A stretch of DNA of 64,000 bases from Anaerotignum sp. MB30-C6 (GCF_030908465.1 NZ_CP133078.1:2046001-2110000); one strand, 5' to 3'; positions 28,568 to 38,446 are shown, numbered from the stretch's first letter. Numbers and translations: made by a program. Notes: generated by a model not told the origin, from the letters alone.

Positions 28568-28758
28568 CTATTGGGATATTCAAATTTACTGTTGCTCATC
28601 CTTTTGTCTTCTGAAGACTTAAGGCTTATGGGCACTGGTATTCATGTTTCATTGAAAGTCAAATTTTAACATCCTATCCAAAGGAAAGTATGTTTTACCT
28701 TCATATCGTTCTATAATAAGGTTTAAGGGAAGGGTTTTTATTTTCACGCTCATTTGCA

Positions 28759-28800
28759 AAAAAAAGCCCAATTGCAAGTAGTAAACACGCAATGGGCTTT
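28759..28800 (-). terminator. Terminator after the small membrane protein gene
   Basis: AAAGCCCA-A-TTGC (28763-28774) pairs with GCAA-TGGGCTTT (28789-28800), followed on the minus strand by nine T. Confidence 0.85.
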
Positions 28801-28842
28801 TTCAAACTTTTTCAATTCCACTGTTTTAAGGAACAAGGAATT

Positions 28843-29142
28843 TTAATCTTCAGAAGTAATTTTCATGACAAAACCTTCTTCATCTTCATCATCATCCCAG
28901 TCCAAAAATTCATCCTCATCTTTGCAGAATGGGCATTCCATGCCCAACAATCTACAAAGTATAACAATTGTTGTTACGGCAAAAACTGCACCGCTTATTG
29001 CCAAAATCGACCTTTTGTTTTCTCTTGGCAAAGAAATACCAATCATCACACCAAAGGCAGCAAGGCAAAGCTTAAAAATAGCAATGTCCTTCCAATCAAA
29101 TTCCACAATGTAGCTGTTTAAAAATTCTTTTAACTTGTTCAT
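28843..29142 (-). CDS. Small two-helix membrane protein with CPFC motif and acidic tail
   Basis: This is a 99-aa protein with two probable membrane helices (about 22-37 and 46-65) joined by a short basic loop (PRENKR). A CPFC motif and a very acidic tail (DWDDDEDEEG) follow. Similar short clostridial proteins of unknown function are often mislabelled as transporter permeases. It is translationally coupled to the ApbE gene upstream (4-nt overlap) and ends before a terminator. The CPFC pair could bind metal or be redox active; that is inference. No function is assigned. Confidence 0.75.
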   Translation of the reverse strand: MNKLKEFLNSYIVEFDWKDIAIFKLCLAAFGVMIGISLPRENKRSILAISGAVFAVTTIVILCRLLGMECPFCKDEDEFLDWDDDEDEEGFVMKITSED

Positions 29143-30230
29143 TGTTTCCCTCCTTGTCTTTTTACAGTTTCATAAACAAAGTCATTATCCCTACCTTCAA
29201 AGGCAAAGAAGTCAGCCGCACCTTCTGTGGCGATGACCCTCCCATCTGTTGTTATAAAAACACCTTCAAAGTCATCGCTGTTGCGCCACAAATTGACAGC
29301 CTCATCCAAACCCATTACAAACAATGCAGTAGATAATCCATCAGCTTTTGTACCATCTTTACTAATGACAGTAACAGATAGCAAGCCTTTATCAGCAGGA
29401 TACCCCGTTTGTGAATCAATTATGTGGTGATAACGTTTTCCATCTTCGTCAAAGTAGCGTTGATAGCCCCCAGAAGTAATCACCGAACAATTCTCCACCT
29501 CTAATAATCCAACATAATCATTAGCATCCAAGGGATTTTCAATGGCAATTTTCCATTTTTCACCATCAGGCTTTGTTCCTATGGCAGAAATGTTCCCTCC
29601 TAATGAAAAAAGTCCGCTGGTTACACCTCTTTCTTTTAATAGTGCTGTAACAGCATCGGAAGTATAACCCTTTGCAATACCGCCTAAATCTACGGCCATG
29701 CCTTTTTTTAATAATTCAGCTGTAACAGCCTCTCCATCCAAAATCAAATCTTCAGCTTTTGTAAAAGGCAAAAGGCTTTCCAATGTTTCCGCCGATGGAA
29801 CGTGCTTTTCCTCATCGGTGGTAAAACCCCAAGCTTTTACAACGGGGGATATGGCTAAATCATAAGCTTCATTGGTAAGCTCCCCAATCTCCTTTCCCCT
29901 TTGCAATACTTTCAACGTGTCTTCTGAAACAGAAACTGCACCTTGTCCCGCTTGTTGGTTAAGCCTAGTAATCTCACTCTCCTCCATGGTTACAGAAAAT
30001 AACCTTTCCAATCTACGAATTTCCTGCTCCGCTTCTGTTAAAAGCTGCTCTCCGTTTTCATCGTATAATGTAAACTGCATAATTGTATCCATGGCAAAAG
30101 TTGTCATTTCATGTAGATTCTCATCTGAGTATTTATCAAGCATTTGTTGTGCTTGCTCTCTTTTTTCTGCACATCCGCTAAAAAGAAAAGTGCAACACAG
30201 TAAAATTGAAATTATTTTAGTTCTTTTCAT
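29139..30230 (-). CDS. apbE: ApbE-family FAD:protein FMN transferase, lipoprotein
   Basis: This enzyme covalently attaches FMN from FAD to threonine or serine of extracytoplasmic flavoproteins such as RnfG/RnfD or NqrB/NqrC. The lipoprotein signal ends in the lipobox FSGC (Cys20). ApbE marks: TFAMDTIMQF, VDLGGIAKGYTSDAV, SLGGNISAIG, and the magnesium/FAD-binding region HHIIDSQTGYPAD. At 363 aa it is normal. It is co-transcribed with the small membrane protein and lies just after the Mrp-type operon, separated by a terminator. None of the usual flavinylation targets is in the window. Confidence 0.93.
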   Translation of the reverse strand: MKRTKIISILLCCTFLFSGCAEKREQAQQMLDKYSDENLHEMTTFAMDTIMQFTLYDENGEQLLTEAEQEIRRLERLFSVTMEESEITRLNQQAGQGAVSVSEDTLKVLQRGKEIGELTNEAYDLAISPVVKAWGFTTDEEKHVPSAETLESLLPFTKAEDLILDGEAVTAELLKKGMAVDLGGIAKGYTSDAVTALLKERGVTSGLFSLGGNISAIGTKPDGEKWKIAIENPLDANDYVGLLEVENCSVITSGGYQRYFDEDGKRYHHIIDSQTGYPADKGLLSVTVISKDGTKADGLSTALFVMGLDEAVNLWRNSDDFEGVFITTDGRVIATEGAADFFAFEGRDNDFVYETVKRQGGKQ

Positions 30231-30360
30231 AGTTTGGTTCTCCTAATCTTGTGTAATTATATTTTAACCCCTTCAAAGGCTGATGTCAATTAAAGTGAGT
30301 TTGAATCAGTTTCAATAAATTTTTGTTATTCCTAGGGATGTTTCTAAAAATCCACAGAAA

Positions 30361-30407
30361 AAAGCCCAATTGCTAATTTACCTTCCTAAATTAGCAATAC
30401 AGGCTTT
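30361..30407 (-). terminator. Terminator of the Mrp-type operon
   Basis: The 11-bp TTGCTAATTTA/TAAATTAGCAA stem, with outer AAAGCC/GGCTTT pairing (30361-30366 with 30402-30407), is followed on the minus strand by T-rich DNA. Confidence 0.85.
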
Positions 30408-30434
30408 GTCCTATACAAAAATATTTTTTCAAAA

Positions 30435-32393
30435 TTAAACTAAAATATAAAGCATGGCAACGGCAAGGCCAACACCGATCATCAGTAAGCTTTTTGCAAA
30501 ACCTTCACCATATACAACCTTATCAGCATCTATATCTCTATAGGTTGAGAAGTACTGATCCTCAGGGGGTATAACTCGCCCACTATCATCGTTAAAAACA
30601 AGCATACGAGAAATAGCCACAAAGCCATCGGTAAGGGAGCCCAGCATACGAGCAAATAAACCACCTACGAAGGGTAACCAGCTTAATAATGCAGGGCGAT
30701 AAAGTCTGTCTTCCAAACTTAAGCCCCTTGGCCAACGATCAACGTAAACTAGATTACCATTTTCATCCTTTGCCATTAATACTTTTCTGATAAACAAGAA
30801 GTATACCAATGCGCCCAGAACAAGGGTAATGACAGCTCCTTTTAAATTAATCCAGGCAAAGTAATGCACCGCATGATCGGGGGCATGGGAACCCATAAAA
30901 TGATAACTGAGGTCTGCAATTTTTTCTGCTGTTTGGTGAGGGAAAATACCTAAAACAGGCAGGATTACCCCACCAATGGTCAAAGTGGTTGCAGTAAGCT
31001 TATTCATATAAGGCCCGTGGTTATGGACATGATGGGTATCGGGATAAGGATTTGTATCCACAAATACGGCAACAAAAATCTTTGTCATGTAAGCCAGGGT
31101 TAAACCACCAGAGAATAAGAACAACCACTCCACCGTTTGCATATACAGGGTGGACTGACCTGCTTCTTGTAAAATAACAATGTATTCTACAATGCTTTCG
31201 TGAATTAAAGTTTTACTGATATATCCATTCCAAAGGGGTATACCTGTTATGCCTAATACACCCATTAAGAAGATAAACTTCAATAAAGGTTTATCTTTCC
31301 CCCATCCCCTAATTTCATTGAGGTTTAGCTTATGTACGTTCATGTATACCACACCGGCAGACATAAATAGAACCAACTTCAGCAGGGAGTGGTTTGCAAC
31401 GTGAAGAATGGTTCCCCCTGCCGCCAAGGCATTATGAGAGCCCAATAATCCTTGCATACCAATTGCCGTTGCCACAAACCCAATCTGAGACAGGGATGAG
31501 CAGGCTAGGGTTCTTTTCAAGTTGATAGAGAATACCGCTAAAACTGCCCCCAAAACCATAGTAATGACACCTAATAGTAAAGTTAAATCGCCCCAAGTTG
31601 CATCATACAAAAACAGTTTACAGCTTAAAACCAACATACCATAAACACCTGATTTTGTTAAAATACAGGATAATAACGCACTGGCAGGGGCAGGAGCCAC
31701 AGGGTGGGCCTCCGGCAGCCAGATATGGAGCGGAAAAACACCTGCTTTTGCACCAAACCCAAACAAAACAAGAACACCAACGGCATAAAATGCCCTTTTA
31801 TCCTCTTGTGCTGCCACAAATGCAGCCAATGCATCAATATTCAGTGTGCCTGCCATATTATACATCATAAACAAGCCCATCAAAAGCACCAAACCACCGA
31901 TTACTGCAACGGCTAAATACGTATGTGCGGCACGAATTGCAGTTTCACTTTCTTCATGAATAACCAATACAAAAGATGTAAATGACATGATTTCAAAGAA
32001 AATAAATGTAGTATACAAATCTGCGGAAAGGAAAACCCCTAACGTTGCCCCAAGGGTCATTAACATAAAGAAATAATATCTGTTTCGATTACGGTAATGG
32101 GCAAAGTATTCCTTGGAAAAAACCGTAGTCATAAACCATATAAAGGAAGTTAAAATTGCCATTACCACCCGAAGCCCATCACAATCAAAACTTAAGCCCA
32201 ACCCACAAAAAGCGGGTAAAGAGTAACTTGCGTGGGTTCCGAGCAATAAAGTAGCCCCCACCAACGTCAAAAATGTTACAAGGCAAGCCCAATTACTTCT
32301 TGCTTCTTTATTTTTTCGTCCAATCATGTAGCCTAATACTGCGGCTACCATAGGGAAGAAAACCAATAACGGTAAAATGATATTTCGTTCCAT
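30435..32393 (-). CDS. Mrp/complex-I antiporter-like subunit (NuoL/MrpA N-terminal type), 652 aa
   Basis: This large membrane protein is the last gene of the Mrp-type operon. The proton-translocating core (about 60-430) has the conserved features: Glu in FFEIMSFTSFVLV, Lys in GFGAKAGVFPLHIWLPEAHP, and LACSSLSQIGF. A C-terminal extension has more helices and a cytoplasmic segment. A HVHNHGPYMN stretch near 460 is His-rich. At 652 aa it is shorter than a full MrpA (about 800), because the usual MbhD/MbhE-like C-terminal parts are encoded as separate genes upstream here. It probably conducts H+ or Na+ in the complex. Confidence 0.88.
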   Translation of the reverse strand: MERNIILPLLVFFPMVAAVLGYMIGRKNKEARSNWACLVTFLTLVGATLLLGTHASYSLPAFCGLGLSFDCDGLRVVMAILTSFIWFMTTVFSKEYFAHYRNRNRYYFFMLMTLGATLGVFLSADLYTTFIFFEIMSFTSFVLVIHEESETAIRAAHTYLAVAVIGGLVLLMGLFMMYNMAGTLNIDALAAFVAAQEDKRAFYAVGVLVLFGFGAKAGVFPLHIWLPEAHPVAPAPASALLSCILTKSGVYGMLVLSCKLFLYDATWGDLTLLLGVITMVLGAVLAVFSINLKRTLACSSLSQIGFVATAIGMQGLLGSHNALAAGGTILHVANHSLLKLVLFMSAGVVYMNVHKLNLNEIRGWGKDKPLLKFIFLMGVLGITGIPLWNGYISKTLIHESIVEYIVILQEAGQSTLYMQTVEWLFLFSGGLTLAYMTKIFVAVFVDTNPYPDTHHVHNHGPYMNKLTATTLTIGGVILPVLGIFPHQTAEKIADLSYHFMGSHAPDHAVHYFAWINLKGAVITLVLGALVYFLFIRKVLMAKDENGNLVYVDRWPRGLSLEDRLYRPALLSWLPFVGGLFARMLGSLTDGFVAISRMLVFNDDSGRVIPPEDQYFSTYRDIDADKVVYGEGFAKSLLMIGVGLAVAMLYILV

Positions 32394-32410
32394 ATTTGTT
32401 TTCCTCCTTT

Positions 32411-33889
32411 CTAAACTACCCCTGTCGCCACCAACTCAAGAACATTGAGAAGGCTTGAAGGGAAAAGTCCAATTATAACTGTAACAACGGTCAAAATCAC
32501 CAAAGGGATGGTCATATACTTATTGGGATCTTCTACATTTTGATAATACCCTTGTGCGTACTCCTTCTTTCTTGGGAAGTAAGCTCTGATAATAATATAA
32601 AATATATACAGAGCCGTCAAAACAGCCGATATAATCAACGCAATAATCCCTATATAAGCGATTAAGTTATCTGACTGCACCGCTGCCGTCGCCAAGGCCC
32701 ACTTACTATGAAAACCTGCAAAAGGCGGTATCCCAACCAAGCTTACCCCCGTTAGTGCCATACTTAAAAAGGTAATAGGCATAAGTCTCCCAAAGCCTTC
32801 TACTTCGTACAAATACTCCTTATGGGTCTTATACAAAATAGCCCCGGCAGTAAAGAACAGGGTGATTTTAATCACAGCATGATAAATCATATGCAAAAGT
32901 CCTGCTGTGAGGCCTGCAGGGCTCATCAATGCCACACCAAAAACAATATAGGAAAGATTAGAAACTGTAGAGTAAGCAAATCTTCTTTTAATATGAGGTG
33001 TCCTCAGAGCAATAGTAGAGCCAAACACAATGGTAATGGCTGCCGCAATAATAATTACACTTTGTGCCCAAGTACCCACTAAATACTCCGTACCAAAACT
33101 ATAATAAATCAAACGGATAATTGCAAACACGCCTGATTTAACGACAGCTACCGCATGAAGCAATGCCGTAACTGGTGTAGGTGCAACAGAAGCCTTTGGC
33201 AACCATCGGTAAAAAGGGATGACTGATGCCTTTACACCGAAACCAAAGAATGCCATAAGGAAAATAATGAGTAATGTATCCTCATGCCCCTTCACAAGTT
33301 GTGGATTTAATACACCGCCGTAAACGAACTCCATTGCGTCGCTGTAGCAATATATAAATACAAAACCAATAAAGGCCAACGCTGCACCAAACATCATGTA
33401 AAATATATATGTTTTCCCCGCATGTCGGGCTTTGTTATCTAAGGCATGCATAACCAAAGGCAATGTTGCCAAGGTTAAAAATTCGTAGAATAGATACATG
33501 GTTAAGAAGTTTCCAGAAAAAGCCACACCTAAAACAACACCATAAGTCATGGTAAAGAAGGCAAAGAATTTGTCCTCCCTACCCTCATGGGTCATATATT
33601 CAAAAGCATAGACCGTAGTAATTCCCCATAAGAGAGAAACCATGGTACCAAAAACCTTTGACATCCCGTCGATATGTAAGGTTAAAGATAACTTTTCACT
33701 AAAGTGGAACAGATTTACCACACCCGCATCCACACCATAAATTGCGTAAAGAGCTAAAACAGTATTGATCATGGTGATGGACAAAACCCAAATTTCACGT
33801 TGCTTTCTATTTTTAAATTTTACCGGCAGCAGCGCAACACCTGCTATGATCGGAAAGATCACCGGTAAGATCGTTGCAAATTGATTCAT
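32411..33889 (-). CDS. Mrp/complex-I antiporter-like subunit (MrpD/NuoM/N type), 492 aa
   Basis: This is the third of four antiporter-like subunits in the operon. It has about 14 helices and the conserved proton-path signatures FYEFLTLATLPLVMHA (Glu), GFGVKASVIPFYRWLPKASV (Lys), HAVAVVKSGVFAI (Lys) and FAYSTVSNLSYI. The distribution of charged residues in the helices matches active ion-translocating subunits, so it is probably functional. It lies 18 nt after the preceding antiporter gene. Which ion it carries cannot be read from sequence. Confidence 0.9.
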   Translation of the reverse strand: MNQFATILPVIFPIIAGVALLPVKFKNRKQREIWVLSITMINTVLALYAIYGVDAGVVNLFHFSEKLSLTLHIDGMSKVFGTMVSLLWGITTVYAFEYMTHEGREDKFFAFFTMTYGVVLGVAFSGNFLTMYLFYEFLTLATLPLVMHALDNKARHAGKTYIFYMMFGAALAFIGFVFIYCYSDAMEFVYGGVLNPQLVKGHEDTLLIIFLMAFFGFGVKASVIPFYRWLPKASVAPTPVTALLHAVAVVKSGVFAIIRLIYYSFGTEYLVGTWAQSVIIIAAAITIVFGSTIALRTPHIKRRFAYSTVSNLSYIVFGVALMSPAGLTAGLLHMIYHAVIKITLFFTAGAILYKTHKEYLYEVEGFGRLMPITFLSMALTGVSLVGIPPFAGFHSKWALATAAVQSDNLIAYIGIIALIISAVLTALYIFYIIIRAYFPRKKEYAQGYYQNVEDPNKYMTIPLVILTVVTVIIGLFPSSLLNVLELVATGVV

Positions 33890-33907
33890 AACGTTCCCAC
33901 CCTTTCC

Positions 33908-35374
33908 TTAAAAAATTACGCCGCTAATACTATTAATAAAAGATTCTAAGCTGTTTGGAAGAATACCCATTATAACAATGGCGATGGTTAAAACCACCAG
34001 TGGCACTGTCATCAGTTTATTGGGTTCCTTCTTCTCAAAGGTATCGTAGTCAAAGTTATTTCCTGGGAAAAATGCGCTGGATACAATGGAAAGCAAGTAT
34101 CCCGCCGTTAACAATGCACTTACCATAAGGATCGCAACGCCAACAATCCCTAACGTGCCCATAGAAGAACTTAAAGCCCCTTGGGCTAAAAACCATTTGC
34201 TAATAAACCCACCTGTTGGAGGAATCCCCACCAGGGATAAGGCTGCAATGGCAAAGCACCACATAACAATTGGCATTTCTTTACCAATCCCTCGAAGCTG
34301 ATGCACATAGGTGCTTCCCGTTTTGTAAATAATCGCACCGGCACAAAGGAACAATACATTCTTCGCTGCTGCGTGAAACGCTACCTGAAGCAATGCACCA
34401 GTAAAACCAATTGGCGTTAAGAGCATGATGCCAAATAAAACATAAGAAACCTGACTTACTGTGGAATAGGCCAATCTTTTCTTTAACACCTTTTCTTTAT
34501 ACGCCAACATAGATCCCATGAAAATAGTTGTCATGGTTAAAATCAGCAACGTTGTTTGTGCCCAAGAGCCTCTGATAAAGTCCGCACCAAACAAAAAGAA
34601 TGTTACACGAATGATACAGATTACACCACCCTTTGTAATAATACCAGAAAGCACTGCCGACGCAGGAGACGGTGCCACAGGGTGAGCCGTAGGCAACCAT
34701 GCATGAAGGGGGAACATACCCGCCTTACAGCCAAAGCCAATTGCCATTAAAAGATAAACCCATAACAAGAGATTTTCTCTACCCGCAACTAGGGCCATGT
34801 TTAATGTGCCGCCAGCTGCAAACTCTGTGGTAAAACAGTAGGTATTCAGGAAGAAGAATCCCAAAAGACCGAAACCAGCACCAAAAATGGAGTATCCCAG
34901 ATATTTCATCCCCGCCCGCACCGCTTGGGGTTCCTGCGTATGGATGACCAAAGGCAATGTTAATATGGTCATAAATTCATAAGAAAGGTACAGTGTCATC
35001 ATGTTTTCTGAAAAACATAAACTTATCAATGTACCCAAAGACATAACGTAATACATGAAAAACCGAGCTGGCTTATGTTCATGTTTCATATATTCCGCTG
35101 AATAAATTGCAGCTAAAAGCCAAACTATACTGATAATACAAGCAAAAAACTTGCCGATACCATCCACACGATAGGCAATGGAAAGCCTATCTGTGATTTC
35201 CCACACCGTTAAACCCCCTTGGCTCATAACCATATAAATGACCAGAGCCAATTCAACGGCAATTGTTCCAATAACCATGATGTTTCGTTGCTTCTCATTC
35301 TTCATAAAGCCGATGATGACCCCTGCAATAAACGGTAGCATGATCGGCAGCAACAATATCGAATTTCCAGACAT
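33908..35374 (-). CDS. Mrp/complex-I antiporter-like subunit (MrpD/NuoM/N type), 488 aa
   Basis: This is the second of four antiporter-like subunits. Conserved segments are LSYEFMTILTLPLVIHT (Glu), GFGCKAGMFPLHAWLPTAHP (Lys), GIITKGGVICIIRV (Lys) and LAYSTVSQVSYVLFG. It is closely related to the 492-aa neighbour, which suggests gene duplication within the operon. The short gaps on both sides (about 20-30 nt) show it is part of the same transcript. Confidence 0.9.
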   Translation of the reverse strand: MSGNSILLLPIMLPFIAGVIIGFMKNEKQRNIMVIGTIAVELALVIYMVMSQGGLTVWEITDRLSIAYRVDGIGKFFACIISIVWLLAAIYSAEYMKHEHKPARFFMYYVMSLGTLISLCFSENMMTLYLSYEFMTILTLPLVIHTQEPQAVRAGMKYLGYSIFGAGFGLLGFFFLNTYCFTTEFAAGGTLNMALVAGRENLLLWVYLLMAIGFGCKAGMFPLHAWLPTAHPVAPSPASAVLSGIITKGGVICIIRVTFFLFGADFIRGSWAQTTLLILTMTTIFMGSMLAYKEKVLKKRLAYSTVSQVSYVLFGIMLLTPIGFTGALLQVAFHAAAKNVLFLCAGAIIYKTGSTYVHQLRGIGKEMPIVMWCFAIAALSLVGIPPTGGFISKWFLAQGALSSSMGTLGIVGVAILMVSALLTAGYLLSIVSSAFFPGNNFDYDTFEKKEPNKLMTVPLVVLTIAIVIMGILPNSLESFINSISGVIF

Positions 35375-35402
35375 TTTCTCACCTCAACCTCTCACCGTTT
35401 GC

Positions 35403-36908
35403 CTACTGTGCTAATAAACCAATGCTCATTTGGATGATACGAGTTATTGGGCGATAGTAAACACCTAAAGCGAAATTTAGTATTATAAACCCAACGATAG
35501 AAACGGCAAACATGGGTGAAACCTTAGCAAAGGGTTTTTTCTCTACCCCTTTTACAGGCGACCAGATTGCAATCACGGAAGGTAAAAAATATAATGCGTT
35601 TAACACCATACTAACACCTAAAACGATTAAAACCGCAGCCATTTTTCCCGAAGAATATACTGACGCTGTGGCAAAATAAACTTTTGAAATGAAGCCTGCC
35701 AAAAGGGGAATACCAACCATAGATAGAGCACCAACAGTATAACCCACACCTGCCAACGGATTACGAAGGGCCGCTCCTCTCATATGATAAATCTTATCCT
35801 TGCCGCCATTATCCTCAACAAAACTGCCACAGCAAAGAAAGAGCAAAGTCTTTGTAATGGCATGGGCAAGGATATGGAAACATGCCGCCGTCATCCCTAC
35901 TCGGGTACCCATACCGATACCCATATAAATGTAGCCAATTTGTGCCACAGAGGAATAAGCAAGCATTCGTTTCATTTTTCGTTCCCGCATGGCATAAACG
36001 GAACCCATTACCATGCCAGCCAAACCAAAAACAAATAGAACTTCGGTAATTTTCAACGTATGCATTACTAACTCGGAAAACACACAATAAATCAACTTGA
36101 TTCCCAAGATAATATAGCTCTTTAAAACCAGGCCCGACAAAATACCACTAGAAGTGGGTATTGCCGCATTATAAGCCCCAGGTAACATGGAATGAAAGGG
36201 AAACAGCGCACTCTTAATCGCAATACCAATAAACATAAATCCAGTTACAACCATTAAAGGTGTGGCATATTCACCTGTTTTGAAGATTCCAACAATCGCT
36301 TCTTGCATTTGGGGAAAAAGCAGATGACCCGTAATGCTATACAAAATACTGACACCCAAGAGGAACAAACCAGAACCTAAAAGGCTGATTACCAAGTAAT
36401 GGGTTGTTCCAACCATAGATTCCGGTGTTCCTTTGGCCATGATTAATGCACATGAAGCAATGGTATTAATTTCAATAAAGACATAAGCCGTAAAAATATC
36501 ATTTGTATAGATTAGTGCCAACATAGCACCAAATAAGGCATTGAGCATAATGAAGTATAACGGCTGCTTTTCCGCCACCACATCCTTCATTATAAAGTCC
36601 AAGCCACCACTAACCGTTAACAGCATGACAAGGCTAAACGTAACTGCCATTAACGCTTCTAAGGGGCCTGCCCGAAGCTCATTCCCCCAAGGTGCAGGAA
36701 AATGCCCCATCATGTAATAAAAAGTTTCCTGGTTCTTAACCACACGAAACAGTAAAAGACCAGACATAATACAAACAACAAAAACCATAACTGTATGGAT
36801 TTTGAAAGCTACTTTTCCATCCTTTGCCAAGGCGGTAATAATACCGCAAATCATAGCCAGAAAAATGCTGAAAAAGGGTATATTATGTATCCAATTTATA
36901 TGCTCCAT
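35403..36908 (-). CDS. Mrp/complex-I antiporter-like subunit (MrpD type), 501 aa
   Basis: This is the first of four antiporter-like subunits in transcription order, directly after the MrpC-like gene as MrpD is in classical Mrp operons. Conserved proton-path segments include VFIEINTIASCALIMA (Glu), AIKSALFPFHSMLPGAYN (Lys) and LAYSSVAQIGYIYMG. Some positions are looser than in its two downstream neighbours (for example SMLPGAYN in place of WLPTAHP), so its ion path may differ. Its ATG overlaps the stop of the MrpC-like gene by 1 nt. Confidence 0.9.
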   Translation of the reverse strand: MEHINWIHNIPFFSIFLAMICGIITALAKDGKVAFKIHTVMVFVVCIMSGLLLFRVVKNQETFYYMMGHFPAPWGNELRAGPLEALMAVTFSLVMLLTVSGGLDFIMKDVVAEKQPLYFIMLNALFGAMLALIYTNDIFTAYVFIEINTIASCALIMAKGTPESMVGTTHYLVISLLGSGLFLLGVSILYSITGHLLFPQMQEAIVGIFKTGEYATPLMVVTGFMFIGIAIKSALFPFHSMLPGAYNAAIPTSSGILSGLVLKSYIILGIKLIYCVFSELVMHTLKITEVLFVFGLAGMVMGSVYAMRERKMKRMLAYSSVAQIGYIYMGIGMGTRVGMTAACFHILAHAITKTLLFLCCGSFVEDNGGKDKIYHMRGAALRNPLAGVGYTVGALSMVGIPLLAGFISKVYFATASVYSSGKMAAVLIVLGVSMVLNALYFLPSVIAIWSPVKGVEKKPFAKVSPMFAVSIVGFIILNFALGVYYRPITRIIQMSIGLLAQ

Positions 36909-37282
36909 TATTCCCCTTCCTCCTCTCTGGATAGCCTCATTATTTCGTCCATATTCAACGTTCCATAATGCTTATAAAGCCGCTGAACCAAAGCCAGAGA
37001 AAAGGCTGTAATGCTAACAGCTACAACAATCCCCGTCAAAACCAAACCTGCTGGAACGGGATTTATATAATGAGAAGCATCTATAATGCCATCGGTTAAA
37101 ATAGGCGCAACTCTTCCTGAGATATAACCTTTCGCCGCCAAAAATAAATACACCGCTGTATCCATGATATTTAGGCCGATGAATTTCTTAATCAAGTTAT
37201 TTTGTAGCAACAGATTCATAAAGCCAATCCCAAAGAGGATGACTGAAGCTGCCTCATAAAAATTTGTTCCCAGATGATTCAT
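36908..37282 (-). CDS. mrpC: Mrp antiporter subunit C (NuoK-like)
   Basis: This small three-helix membrane subunit of 124 aa is homologous to NuoK of complex I. Visible marks are ASVILFGIGFMNLLLQNNLIKK at the N-terminus (given only as a locator), ILTDGIIDASHYINPVPAGLVLTGIV in the central loop region, and VAVSITAFSLALVQRLY at the end. It is encoded between the MnhB-type and MrpD-type genes, matching the B-C-D order of classical Mrp systems. Confidence 0.9.
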   Translation of the reverse strand: MNHLGTNFYEAASVILFGIGFMNLLLQNNLIKKFIGLNIMDTAVYLFLAAKGYISGRVAPILTDGIIDASHYINPVPAGLVLTGIVVAVSITAFSLALVQRLYKHYGTLNMDEIMRLSREEEGE

Positions 37283-37284
37283 AG

Positions 37285-38190
37285 TTAAATGTCTCCTTTA
37301 GTAAACAACGCAAAAAAGCCATACATGGTACAAGCAACAATTAACCCTACACAAATATTTAAGGGCAAAATAAAGCCTCCGCTTAAAATATCTCCGGGTG
37401 TGCCTTTGGGAATTGCAAAGCCGACATGGTTGGCGCCGGTAAAAAAGGAATATGTTTTGCAAGCGCAGTATGTCAACAAACACCCCACGCTAATTGCAGT
37501 AAACGTGCGGAATGTAAAAAATGTACGCATCTTTTTCTGTCCATATGCACTGGCATAAAGAATCAAGCCCGCACCGATAATGGAGCCTCCAGAAAATCCA
37601 CCTCCAGGAGAAAGATGCCCGTTAAGAATAACATAAATCCCATAAAGGATTACCAATGGCGCCAGCACCTTGCCACCCATCTGTAATATCGGTTTTTTCT
37701 CCCGTTCATCAAAAATATTATCCTCATATTTTTCCTGCTCCTCCTGGGCGCAGTAATTTTTGCTGTCTTTTTTCAGCAAAATCACCGCACACATAACCGC
37801 TAAGAACAGAACATTTGCTTCTGCAAAAGTATCGAAAGCACGATAATCTAAAATCATACCTGCAACAAAGTTGGTAGCCCCAGTTTCCTCAATACCACTT
37901 TCCAAATAACGCTCCATAACCTCATTGTTTGCAGGGTTATGAGGATTACCGAACTCAGGCAGTCCATTGACTACTCCCAGCATAATTCCGATAAAGAGTA
38001 CCGATATGGCAATGCTTAAAAACATATAAAGCTTTCTATGTTCTTTTACATATTCCATTGTGAAATGGCTACGCCAATCACTTTTTTCTCTTTTTGGTCT
38101 GGAAACAATATATTTATCTGCATCTAGGATGACTTCCTCTCCATCCACCCATGCTTGTAAATGTTTCCAAAATGTTTTTTTCTCATTCAT
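37285..38190 (-). CDS. MbhE-like plus MnhB-domain fusion subunit
   Basis: This membrane subunit is about 301 aa, twice the size of classical MrpB. A cytosolic segment (about 1-45) is followed by a helix and an MbhE-like part (GLPEFGNPHNPANNEV..FVAGMILDYRAFDTFAEANV..), as found near the end of long MrpA or in Mbh hydrogenases. The C-terminal half is a normal MnhB domain (LVILYGIYVILNGHLSPGGG and FSGGSIIGAGLIL). ATG at 38188-38190 with GAGGG upstream is preferred over the GTG at 38202. In classical Mrp these modules sit in MrpA's tail and MrpB; here they are fused to each other. Confidence 0.85.
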   Translation of the reverse strand: MNEKKTFWKHLQAWVDGEEVILDADKYIVSRPKREKSDWRSHFTMEYVKEHRKLYMFLSIAISVLFIGIMLGVVNGLPEFGNPHNPANNEVMERYLESGIEETGATNFVAGMILDYRAFDTFAEANVLFLAVMCAVILLKKDSKNYCAQEEQEKYEDNIFDEREKKPILQMGGKVLAPLVILYGIYVILNGHLSPGGGFSGGSIIGAGLILYASAYGQKKMRTFFTFRTFTAISVGCLLTYCACKTYSFFTGANHVGFAIPKGTPGDILSGGFILPLNICVGLIVACTMYGFFALFTKGDI

Positions 38191-38191
38191 A

Positions 38192-38446
38192 TCAGCCCTC
38201 ACGTGTACCTTTCAGAGCATGAACTTTTTTCAGTGTGAGGAAGAATAATACACTGTCAACACCTGCACCCACTGCCGCTTGGGTAATGGCAAGGTCAGGA
38301 GATTCCAAAAACAACCAAATTACAGCCATAATAGAACTGTATCCCATAAAAATAATCACTGCGATAAATAAGTTTCTCGTAAACGAAACGCCAATTGCAC
38401 ATGCAATTAAAAACAATAGTAATGTGACTTGAATACCCGTACTCAT
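38192..38446 (-). CDS. MbhD-like small membrane subunit (DUF4040)
   Basis: This 84-aa protein has two or three helices and the signature SPDLAITQAAVGAGVDSVLFFLTL (in two adjoining pieces), typical of the MbhD/DUF4040 domain that normally lies in the C-terminal part of MrpA. Here it is a stand-alone gene. Its start overlaps the MrpG stop (4 nt) and its stop lies 1 nt before the fusion gene's ATG, so translation of this block is tightly coupled. Confidence 0.85.
   Translation of the reverse strand: MSTGIQVTLLLFLIACAIGVSFTRNLFIAVIIFMGYSSIMAVIWLFLESPDLAITQAAVGAGVDSVLFFLTLKKVHALKGTREG

Noticed and set aside
28792-29121. Plus-strand 109-codon ORF
   Set aside because: Antisense to the small membrane protein and starts inside its terminator.
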